Below, piece by piece: positions 1-7,500 of a stretch of 16,282 nucleotides of DNA. Made by a program: the position numbers and the translations under genes. The notes below the pieces were generated by a model. The model was given only the letters and a program-made list of their open reading frames with translations. It was not told the DNA's origin and ran no database searches. The stretch is from Clostridia bacterium (lineage in GTDB: Bacteria; Bacillota; Clostridia; Christensenellales; DTU072): assembly GCA_028703745.1 (NCBI GenBank), contig JAQVME010000009.1, forward strand, positions 1 through 16,282, read 5' to 3'. How positions within the stretch are numbered: position 1 is the stretch's first letter; each line of letters opens with the position of its first letter.

Positions 1-427
1 CGTCGGCTCTCACTCCGGTGTGCTCGGTTCGCTTGAGTCCGTAGTGGTTGCCGTTAATAATAAATACCTGCTTGCCTGCATCAACAAGCTTTTGAAGTAT
101 CCTTGCCGCGGCATATTGGGATGCTATATCGCCGTTTTCGGTGATATCTCCCGTCACAAGCACGGTTTTTATTTTTTTGTTGGCGTTCAAATCGTCAACT
201 ACGGTTTTTAGCATAGCCTCGGAAAGGTGAATGAGCTTTTCTTCGGAGGCGTATTCATAATAGGTATGAGAATTGGTGTAATACTCTTCACTCACAATAT
301 GCAAGTCGGATATAACGGCTATGCTGGCTTCTATACCGGCGACCTCATCGTAAAGAATCGTCACACCGGTTGCCGCCGTTGCCGCCACCGCCAATATCAA
401 AATTAAAGATAATAACTTGCTCTTCAT
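1..427 (-). CDS. Secreted calcineurin-like metallophosphoesterase, C-terminus cut by window edge
   Basis: Only the first 142 residues are in the window; the rest lies beyond position 1. The start ATG overlaps the rmuC stop in an ATGA junction (424-427), and a strong GGAGGAGGG ribosome site precedes it, so this is the last visible gene of the operon. Residues 4-20 are hydrophobic after MKSK, which looks like a signal peptide or membrane anchor and places the enzyme outside the membrane. The calcineurin-like metal-site blocks follow in order: DLH at 41-43 after a beta strand, GDITENG at 93-99, and GNH at 126-128. Usual members have GNHD or GNHE at the third block; here Tyr follows the His. The family hydrolyses phosphomono- or diesters with a two-metal centre. 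The substrate cannot be told from this fragment. Family assignment is firm; function is unknown. Confidence 0.88.
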   Translation of the reverse strand, partial: MKSKLLSLILILAVAATAATGVTILYDEVAGIEASIAVISDLHIVSEEYYTNSHTYYEYASEEKLIHLSEAMLKTVVDDLNANKKIKTVLVTGDITENGDIASQYAAARILQKLVDAGKQVFIINGNHYGLKRTEHTGVRAD

Positions 428-1662
428 AGCTCTTGACCCTCCTCCAGATAATTTATTCCTTCCACCTTATCAAGTTTCTTCTGTATAATGCTGGTTCTTT
501 TCGTTGCGTCATCCAGAGTGTCGTTAGCCTTTTCAAGCTGTTCTTTTACTTTTTCGAGATGCGAGACAAATATATTGAAATCCTTTTTGAAAGCAGAAAA
601 CACCTTGAATACCTCAAGGCTGGATTTCTGCACGGCAAGTGTTTTGAAGCCCATTTGAAGGCTGTTTAGCATTGCAAGCGTATTGGTCGGACCGGAAGGT
701 ATAATATGATATTTGTTTTGCATCTCCTCGGCAAGCCCCGGTATCCTGATTACTTCGGCGTACAATCCTTCAGTAGGCAGGTACATCAAAGCAAAATCCG
801 TGGTAACGGGAGGGTTTATGTATTTTTGGCTGATGCTCTTTGCCTGTACTTTTATTGCTGCGTCGAGAGCTGCTACGCTTTTTGCGTACTTTTCGAGGTC
901 GCTCCCTTCGCTTGCTTCGATTAGGCGCTGATAGTCCTCTGTAGGGAATTTGACGTCAATTGGAAGATATACCTTGTCCTTTCCCTTTCCGGGAAGAATG
1001 ATAGCAAAATCCACCTGTTCCCTTGATTTCTCGGAAACGCTGACGCCCTTTTGGTATTGCTCCTTCGTCAAAGTGCTAGCCAGCAGATTCTCTAGCGAAA
1101 CCTCGCCCCAGACACCTCTTGTCTTTACGTTCGACATCACTTTTTTGAGGTCGTTTACGCCGCTGGTAAGCTCGTTCATCTCCCCGAGTCCCTTTTGCAC
1201 CGCCTCCAGACGTTGACTAATCAGACCAAAGGACTGAGAAAGCCTTTCGTTGAGTGTAGAGGACAGCTTCTCGTCTACTACGCTGCGCATCTCGGCAAGT
1301 TGCTTCGAGTTATCCTCGCGCACCTCTTTGAGGTTTTGCCCCACAGTATAACGAATGTCCCCCAGCCCCTTTTCGAGCTCCTCTTTCATTTCTTTAATTT
1401 TGGTTTCGTTGGAAAGTGACAGCATTTTTACGTTGTCGATAACGGCGTCATTTGTCATTCTTACGCCCAAAACCACAGCTTCATTTGCGGCGCGGAAGCT
1501 GCATCCGACGGTCTCTCTTGTTAGGTTGTTTTCTTCTTGGATTTTTTTGCCTAGTTCTTCAAAAGGTTTTGTGGCGTTTTTAAGGGTACCGGGCTTCTTA
1601 AAAAGGTTAAGAAGCCCGATAATTATTGCAATGCTTATCAATACTATAAGCGCGATATCCAT
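424..1662 (-). CDS. rmuC: RmuC family protein (DNA recombination protein)
   Basis: This 412-residue protein has the usual RmuC architecture. An N-terminal membrane helix (about residues 3-21, rich in Ile and Leu) is followed by a long charged, probably coiled-coil region (about 30-175). The conserved RmuC core comes next, with RGVWGE at 182-187 and PIDVKFP at 234-240, and then a C-terminal helical segment. RmuC proteins are linked to limiting recombination at inverted repeats in E. coli and are predicted nuclease-like, membrane-tethered proteins; the biochemical activity is not settled. The start lies 3 bp after the stop of the aminotransferase gene, with an AGAAG-type weak ribosome site inside that gene's end, so translation is probably coupled. 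Its stop overlaps the start of the next gene by 4 bp. Length and motifs look intact. Confidence 0.93.
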   Translation of the reverse strand: MDIALIVLISIAIIIGLLNLFKKPGTLKNATKPFEELGKKIQEENNLTRETVGCSFRAANEAVVLGVRMTNDAVIDNVKMLSLSNETKIKEMKEELEKGLGDIRYTVGQNLKEVREDNSKQLAEMRSVVDEKLSSTLNERLSQSFGLISQRLEAVQKGLGEMNELTSGVNDLKKVMSNVKTRGVWGEVSLENLLASTLTKEQYQKGVSVSEKSREQVDFAIILPGKGKDKVYLPIDVKFPTEDYQRLIEASEGSDLEKYAKSVAALDAAIKVQAKSISQKYINPPVTTDFALMYLPTEGLYAEVIRIPGLAEEMQNKYHIIPSGPTNTLAMLNSLQMGFKTLAVQKSSLEVFKVFSAFKKDFNIFVSHLEKVKEQLEKANDTLDDATKRTSIIQKKLDKVEGINYLEEGQEL

Positions 1663-1665
1663 TTA

Positions 1666-2928
1666 TTATTTCTTCTTATAGACTTGGGGATTGTTGGCTA
1701 TCATCGCATCCATAGCTTCGGCGGCTATTTCGAGGGTTTCTTTTACGGTATCCTCGTTCATAGCAAGGTTTATGAAGTGGTTGTGATGGTTTGTCAGCCA
1801 AAGCCCTCTTTTGACGCACTCCGCCACCCATTGCTGATGCAGGTATTCGGAATCGTCATCCTTCAACGTTAGGTAGAACATTGCGGGCTCTCCCGACGCC
1901 TTGAGGTTGACTCCCTTCTTCTTTGCCATTTTTACTAGACCGTCGCAAAGCATGGTGCCTATTCTCTTGAAATGGGCGCAAGCGTCGTTTGCTACGAGCT
2001 TTTTGATACAGGCAATACCTGCGGCAAAAGGCTCGGCGCTCATCCAATAAGAGCCGGTGTACATTATCGAGCCGGCGGCGCCTCTCAGGAACTCCTTGCC
2101 GCAAAGCGCCGAAACGTTGTATCCGTTGGCAAGAGCCTTGCAGAAGCAGATAAGGTCGGCTTCAAAGCCATAGTAGTGGTCGGAACCCGAAAGGTCAAGA
2201 CGGAAGCCGCAACGTATGTCGTCGATAATAAGCACTATGCCGTTTTCGGTGCAGAGCTTTCTGACGGCAGGCCAATAGCCTTCAGCGGGGGTAATGTTGT
2301 CTTGGAAATTGCCGTGCATATACGGAGTGGATATTAGACCCGCGATATCGTCCTTGTTCTCGGCGATAATCTTCTTCAGCCCCTCGAGGTCATTGAATTC
2401 GACATAAAGCGAGTTCTTGCAATCGTCATACAACGTGCCCGGGTGGTCGGCTTTTTGCGACCAAGGCGCCACGCCGTGATAATAGCCGTTGACAAATATC
2501 ATCTTTTTCTTGCCGGTGTAATATCGCGCTATCATGCTCGAATATAGCGTGACATCGCCGCCGTTTTTGCAAAAGAATGTCCAGTCCTTTTTTGTAAGGT
2601 TGGTAAGCAGTTCGGCAAAATCTATCATGGCTTCACCGGGAAGAGTGACACAGTTCATTTTGCTCAGCTGCTCTCTTGCGGCTGCGTCAACGTCAGGATC
2701 GTTGTAACCCAGAACGTTGGGGCCGTACGCGCACATATAATCTATGTATTTGTTGCCGTCGACGTCCCAAAAATATGTGCCTTCTGCTCTCGCGGCGAAA
2801 TTGGGGAATGCCGCGACGGGTATCATACAGCCTTCGGCGGGACCGAGATGACCGTATACGCCGCTCGGAATAACCTTTATGGCTCTCTCCATCAGCTTTC
2901 TGCTGTTATCATATTTATTTATTTTCAT
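1666..2928 (-). CDS. PLP-dependent class III aminotransferase (glutamate-1-semialdehyde aminomutase-like)
   Basis: This 420-residue protein is a full-length fold-type I, class III aminotransferase. Visible family features are the N-terminal IPSGVYGHLGP segment (20-30), WDVDGNKYIDY (54-64), YHG (150-152, PLP ring stacking), IIDDIRCGFR (234-243, where D236 should contact the PLP pyridine nitrogen) and FCKALANGY (262-270, where K264 should form the Schiff base). The segment that is NSGTEA in many class III enzymes is KNGGDVT (121-127), a variant I associate from memory with glutamate-1-semialdehyde-like paralogues outside haem synthesis. No other tetrapyrrole gene is nearby, so I do not call it hemL; the substrate is unknown. 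AAGGAGTGATTTACC before the ATG is a strong ribosome site and overlaps the stop region of the SCP2-like gene 13 bp upstream. It probably acts in the cytoplasm. Confidence 0.9.
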   Translation of the reverse strand: MKINKYDNSRKLMERAIKVIPSGVYGHLGPAEGCMIPVAAFPNFAARAEGTYFWDVDGNKYIDYMCAYGPNVLGYNDPDVDAAAREQLSKMNCVTLPGEAMIDFAELLTNLTKKDWTFFCKNGGDVTLYSSMIARYYTGKKKMIFVNGYYHGVAPWSQKADHPGTLYDDCKNSLYVEFNDLEGLKKIIAENKDDIAGLISTPYMHGNFQDNITPAEGYWPAVRKLCTENGIVLIIDDIRCGFRLDLSGSDHYYGFEADLICFCKALANGYNVSALCGKEFLRGAAGSIMYTGSYWMSAEPFAAGIACIKKLVANDACAHFKRIGTMLCDGLVKMAKKKGVNLKASGEPAMFYLTLKDDDSEYLHQQWVAECVKRGLWLTNHHNHFINLAMNEDTVKETLEIAAEAMDAMIANNPQVYKKK

Positions 2929-2941
2929 GGTAAATCACTCC

Positions 2942-3718
2942 TTATGCCAAATATTTCGGAACCAGGTTGAGAATCTTATTCAGGTTGTCCAGCATGGGGA
3001 TAAAGCCCAACATAGCTATCTTGCCTGTAGAAATGCAATACATAGCGTCAAGCTTGCCGTCAATAACGCCCTTGGCTGTTCCTATGCTGTCAAAAATCAT
3101 CTGCGCTCTGGGAGAGGGGCTTTTCTCTGCTATGTATTCAAGCTTTGTATCCCCGTCTTGCTTTGTCACTCTTATTGTGCAAGCGCATTCGCCGGTAATT
3201 TCTATGCCGATGTCTCCGGCGGCTATTCTGGCGGCGCTCATTCTGCCTATGTCGTCAACGTTTCCTATTTGTACCAAAGCAGCTATCATGGCATTGAAGG
3301 CAAGCAGTGTGCTAAGACGCATCTCCTTGTCGTCGGCAAATTCCTTCTTCCTCATAAGGGCAGCCATCTCCGCGGTAAGCACATTAAAGGCGCTCTGCTT
3401 GTTCAGCATAAAACCCAGCTTGAAGAAGCCCTTTGAAGGTATAACAGCCGCGCCCTTGCCATCGACAAGGTCGTTGAACTTCTCGTTGCTTGAGCAGTTC
3501 AAAACGATGTTCGTTTTTGTTCCTTCGGAATAAGGCAACGCCTTTACGGCACCGCCCTTAAAAACCAGCACTCCGTCGGGACCGTCCTTTACTTTGAATC
3601 TTACGGCTATATCCTGCTTGGCGGCAAGCGCTTTGGCGTTGTCGTCAAGCGCGGCGTAAGTTTGCAAGGTGCCTATTGCAGCATAAAAGTTTACAAACGC
3701 TTTGGTTCTTGTAGACAT
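2942..3718 (-). CDS. SCP2 sterol-binding-domain-like protein
   Basis: This 258-residue soluble protein has no signal peptide or membrane helix. Residues about 200-258 resemble the end of an SCP2 (sterol carrier protein 2) domain: a GVIDGKLDAMYCISTGKI strand pair, then a hydrophobic helix LGFIPMLDNLNKILNLVPKYL. The first half has a similar alternation (VRFKVKDGPDGVLVFKGG, then KGFFKLGFMLNKQSAFNVL), so the protein may hold two SCP2-like halves; this is inference. SCP2 domains bind lipids or other hydrophobic ligands in a tunnel. It is the first gene of the four-gene operon, with its own promoter and AAAGGAG four to five bases before the ATG. The next gene, an aminotransferase, starts 13 bp after its stop, suggesting that the two may act together. 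Family call is from pattern memory and moderate. Confidence 0.62.
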   Translation of the reverse strand: MSTRTKAFVNFYAAIGTLQTYAALDDNAKALAAKQDIAVRFKVKDGPDGVLVFKGGAVKALPYSEGTKTNIVLNCSSNEKFNDLVDGKGAAVIPSKGFFKLGFMLNKQSAFNVLTAEMAALMRKKEFADDKEMRLSTLLAFNAMIAALVQIGNVDDIGRMSAARIAAGDIGIEITGECACTIRVTKQDGDTKLEYIAEKSPSPRAQMIFDSIGTAKGVIDGKLDAMYCISTGKIAMLGFIPMLDNLNKILNLVPKYLA

Positions 3719-3757
3719 AATACTCTCCTTTTTTCACATATTTTAATGTTAATTATT

Positions 3758-3786
3758 ATTATATCATATATTGACCTTTAATAAAA
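3758..3786 (-). promoter_or_regulatory. Probable SigA promoter of the SCP2-like operon
   Basis: On the minus strand, a perfect -10 TATAAT (3758-3763) lies 17 bases from a poor -35 TTTTAT (3781-3786). The surrounding A/T-rich sequence and about 35-base leader to the ATG at 3718, with AAAGGAG near its end, support it. The -35 match is weak, so the exact promoter is less certain than the -10. Confidence 0.55.
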
Positions 3787-3830
3787 TAGGGTATTTTGAT
3801 TTTATCTGCATTTTATAGCTAATACAAATA

Positions 3831-3883
3831 AAACTCAAAAGAACACCGCTGCGACAAGGGTTATTTCCATTCGCACGGTGTTC
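3831..3883 (-). terminator. Rho-independent terminator after the DUF6530-like gene
   Basis: On the minus strand GAACACCGTGCGA pairs with TCGCAGCGGTGTTC, giving a 13-bp stem with one bulged G and a 16-base loop (3841-3883), followed by TTTTGAGTTTT. It lies 22 bp after the stop at 3905 and separates that gene from the SCP2-like operon. Confidence 0.85.
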
Positions 3884-3904
3884 TCGTCGGTGGGCATAGC
3901 AAAA

Positions 3905-4390
3905 TTATCTTACATATTCCATATTTTTTAGCAGCCTTGCCAGCGTGGAAAACCTTTCGCCAAGACGCTCGCCGTCCTTTGCAAGCGCGTCCATGAACAG
4001 CACAATATCCTCGTCTATCATTGGGTTCTCGGTACACACCTTGACGGTCATGGCATCGCCTTGCAAGCCCACTCTGTCAATTACCGGATCTTTCTTATCG
4101 TAAAAGCCGGGAATTTGGTACGCCTCCTTGAAATATATAAAGGCTCGGCAAATCATTATGGATAAATCCAGCGCCCTGTGCATTGGCATCTCTTCAGACT
4201 GTCTCGACCATTTGTCTCCGGTATGCCGCCATATCTTTGCGGAGACGTCCAGCTTGCCCCTGTCGTTCCATTGCGCCAGCCCTAGGGACAGCCCCTTGGC
4301 GTCGGTTTGGTAAGCGTATTTGCCGTCGATATTCTCATAGTTCTCGCATACGATAACGGGTTTATGTTTTAACGTTGTTGGGATATTCAT
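3905..4390 (-). CDS. Conserved protein of unknown function (DUF6530-like)
   Basis: This 161-residue soluble protein begins MNIPTT. I chose the ATG at 4390 because an AAAGGAG ribosome site lies about seven bases upstream; the longer frame begins with a GTG at 4408 that would place that ribosome site inside the gene. The N-terminal two thirds (KHKPVIVCENYENIDGKYA, TDAKGLSLGLAQWNDRG, then a KIWRHTGDKWSRQSEEMP segment) look highly conserved. They resemble, from memory, a small family named DUF6530. The C-terminus is helical (MDEDIVLFMDALAKDG-like). No catalytic motif is obvious; the many Trp, Arg and His residues around 50-70 could be a ligand surface. It is a single-gene unit, with a consensus promoter and overlapping palindrome upstream and a terminator downstream, which suggests tight, inducible control. 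Function unknown. Confidence 0.8.
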   Translation of the reverse strand: MNIPTTLKHKPVIVCENYENIDGKYAYQTDAKGLSLGLAQWNDRGKLDVSAKIWRHTGDKWSRQSEEMPMHRALDLSIMICRAFIYFKEAYQIPGFYDKKDPVIDRVGLQGDAMTVKVCTENPMIDEDIVLFMDALAKDGERLGERFSTLARLLKNMEYVR

Positions 4391-4416
4391 ATATTTCTCC
4401 TTTTCCACTTACTTAT

Positions 4417-4440
4417 TTACTAGTTTAGTAATTTACTAAA
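4417..4440. promoter_or_regulatory. Probable repressor operator overlapping the promoter
   Basis: TTTAGTAATTTACTAAA (4424-4440) is a perfect 8-bp inverted repeat around one central base. A second, overlapping dyad, TTACTA-GTT-TAGTAA (4417-4431), shares one arm, so three TTACTA-type half-sites stand in a row. Its edge touches the -10 hexamer and it covers the predicted transcription start, the position of a repressor site. The regulator is not encoded in this window. Families such as MarR or HxlR use A/T-rich dyads of this size, but that assignment is only a guess. Confidence 0.72.
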
Positions 4441-4468
4441 TTATAATGTGCCCGAAAAGATTTGTCAA
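4440..4468 (-). promoter_or_regulatory. Consensus SigA promoter of the DUF6530-like gene
   Basis: The minus strand shows TTGACA (4463-4468), a 17-base spacer and TATAAT (4440-4445), an exact match to the housekeeping consensus at both hexamers. The predicted start site, near 4433, falls inside the palindrome at 4424-4440. Leader length to the ATG at 4390 is about 43 bases. Confidence 0.9.
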
Positions 4469-4533
4469 TACTTTTTGACAAAAAAATAATAGCTGTGCCG
4501 CCTTGATGGAGAAAGATGGCGCTGCCTTGCCGT

Positions 4534-4571
4534 AAAAAAAGAATTAAGGCGCTTGTCCTTAATTCTTTTTT
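4534..4571. terminator. Bidirectional-looking terminator after the giant surface gene
   Basis: GAATTAAGG (4541-4549) pairs with CCTTAATTC (4557-4565) over a 7-base loop, flanked by an A-run (4534-4540) and a T-run (4566-4571) that extend the stem and give a U-tract on either strand. On the minus strand it follows the stop at 4595 by about 24 bp. No plus-strand gene needs it. Confidence 0.88.
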
Positions 4572-4594
4572 GCAATATTTTGTGGTTTTGTCGA

Positions 4595-7500
4595 CTATTT
4601 AATTGGTTCGATTGGTTTCTCGGGTGTCTTTACCCTCTCGCCGTCTTTGAACGGGTGCTCTACGGGAGGCTTGTTGCCTTTGGGCACATTTTGTAGACCT
4701 TTCTTGTAAAGCGAGCTCCTATGCGACCTATTGTAGTGGTTTAGGAATCTTCTTCTCCTTAGACCAGTAATCGTGACGACAACTATCAGTATCGTAAACA
4801 CGCCTATAGTGGCTATGGCTATATAGCGGAGTAGTTTGGTGTCAATCGTTAAGAAGCCCAGCGTGCCGTATACATCGGTCTTTGTTTCTCTTACGGCAAT
4901 GTTTGCTTTCGTTGCCAGCACGTAGGTGTCAAGACCGTTGGCCGAAAATACCACGCTCTTGCCGTCGCCCTGTATCTCTACACCACTTACTTCAGTAACG
5001 GTACCGTCGGGAGAAAGCCTGTAAACTGAGAACCACACATAGTTGTAAAAATCTTCGGGTATGGGCAGCGTGACAAGAATCTCGCCGGTAGACGTCTGCG
5101 ATGCAGCGCCCGTAAGGCTGACCTTGCTGATACTGACTATGTGTCTGGGCTTTTCGTTGGTCACGGTATTTAGAATGGTCGCCTGGGCGTTGTTGTGTAG
5201 CTCTACTGTGTTGGGGTACTCCGTGACATCTATCCTTGCTCCGGGCGCTAGATTTCCTTCAATCTTGATACCGGAATCTTCGTCTTGCAACAACATGTTT
5301 TCACATTTTCTTTTCAGCGTTGTGAGCTTGTTGTAAAGCGTCGTAGCATAAACCGATTTTTGGTCGGGCGATAAGTCTAGATAAGCGTCATAGACCTGCA
5401 ACACGCTGTTGTAGTCTGTAACCTTGACGACATTTATGGCAGGAAGTTTCTTGGTGTTTTCTTCTACGAGTGTAACCCTAGCCATCTCCTTGGCAAGCTT
5501 GGCGTGCTCTGCCACGAGCTTTTCATAATAAGCGAAGTATTCGCCCTCGACTATTGCCTCCTGAATCCACGAATGGCCGTAATATGCATAATTTCTGTAT
5601 ATCGTGAGGTAATCATCCATTTCGCGGAAATCTGATTTAAGCTCATAACTGGCTTTCTGGCTGAGTCCGGCAATATACGACTGGAAGCCGGCTATCTCCT
5701 GTCTCAAGGTGTTCTCCCTGTCGCGCAGTCTTATAATCAGGTTTTCGAAATACGCCCTTCTGGAATCGTCTATACCGCGAGCCGATGCAAGATCCTCTTC
5801 GTACCTGTCCACAGTATCAAGGTCGGCTTGGCTTAGCGTCAGATTGTTTATGGTGAGGAGGAATGGTATCATATAGAATTCAAGCTCTGCTTTGTTGCCG
5901 GCAAGGTCTTCTATCGTAATTTTAACATAGCCTAGGGATTCCGTGCTGTTGTCAACGGTGTTCGTGGCAATAATATGCCCTTGAGACAAGGGAAAGCCAA
6001 TGGTCTCGCCTTTTCTGACAATGTATTGGGCGGTCTTGAGGTTCTCTTCTCTGTAAGTTATGGGCTGATCAATATAATAAGTGTTCGGAGCGCCCGCCTC
6101 GCCGGGAACTATAATGCCCGATTCTATCTGCGGCGCCACCGTATCTATATTTATTTCAAATATTTTTTGATAGAGCAGTCCTGATTCGGTTCTTGCAACC
6201 ACGCGCATAGTTCCGCTTCTTGTCCTAGGTACCATGCCGTAGCTGGTTCCCGTAACAGAATCCATTGGCCACTGGTTCTCCAGACTGGAGCCATCGAGGT
6301 AGTATACTATCCTGACGTTCGAAACGTTAGCTACTGCGTTTGTTCTTTCTATGCTTACGCTAACCTCTTCTTGATTTGTCCACTCTCCCGAGTTTAATTT
6401 GCGCATTTGATCCGAGCCGGCAATCTTTACCTCACCGTTCAGTTCGAATTCGGGAATAACCTTGTCGACTTTTATGCGAATGGCCTGCGTATATTTTTTG
6501 CCGTTGGCGGGGCATATCGCCTGTACGACAAGAATGGCGTCGTTGTTCTTGCCAAAATTGTCCATTCTGTCTGTAGTAAAAGTTATGGCGTTGTTCATAA
6601 CTATGTTCGACGGGGTCTGCATATACTGGGTTTCGCCGCTCTCCGATACTACTAAATACTGATATTGCACGGGACTGGGATTACGTAAAGCGGGGTCAAT
6701 TCTTATGGTAATGGTCACGGAGGAACTCGACCATTGTCCGCTGGTATCTGCCAACGACAAGCCGTGAAGGCTGCCGCCGATATCTATTGAGCCGAAGCCT
6801 CCGCCGTTAAAGACATTGCCGCCCACATGAGTCTCAAGTGTGAAATCCGGCCTTCTGGTGTCAATTCTGACTACTGCCGGACGGATATGCACAACCTCTG
6901 ATCCGGCTTGGTTCGTCAATTTGAAGAACATTGTGGCATAAATGTCCTCGCTGAAACTGAAAGTCAAATGACCCTCGGTGGAAGCAACCTGGTTATATTT
7001 TGTCCAGGACTGTCTGTTGTCGACAGAATACCAGTAATATACTCCGGTTTCGGAACTCGTCGTGAATTCTATGTTTATTTCTTCTGTCCAAGTGAAAGTA
7101 AAGATATTATATTCTTCTCCGTCAATCGTGGTCTCGGTTCCCGAACCCTCGCCTTCAGGATAAAGAATTATGAATGACGGTATAACCGAATCAACTCTGA
7201 AAGTAAACATATCGCCGGTAGGACTGCTGATATTGTCAAGCGTGTTTCTGGCGAACAAATAATAGGAGGTGCTTCTTGCCGTCTCGTCCTCAATTATCTC
7301 GACGGTGTTGCCGGGCAGCATTCGGGTCCAGCCGTTCAGCTGAGTTTCCGTGGGCAAATCGCCGGGTTGAGGAGTCTCTTCCGTAACGAGGAAATAATAA
7401 TAATAGACAGGCGCTCTGTCGTTATATTCGGGATTCCTGAGTACTATGGTTTCGTTGTTATAGACAAAATTCTGGTCTATCTCTCCGTTGAGTCCGTCTA

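Noticed and set aside
1666..2940. Haem-pathway glutamate-1-semialdehyde aminomutase (hemL)
   Set aside because: The motif at residues 121-127 differs from the usual one and no tetrapyrrole gene is nearby, so only the superfamily is called.
4391..4408. A GTG start six codons upstream for the DUF6530-like gene
   Set aside because: It would put the AAAGGAG ribosome site inside the coding region and has no ribosome site of its own; the ATG at 4390 is better placed.
4595..4760. Sortase (LPXTG) anchor on the giant surface protein
   Set aside because: No LPXTG-like sequence precedes the membrane helix, and the 54-residue tail is far longer than a sorting-signal tail.
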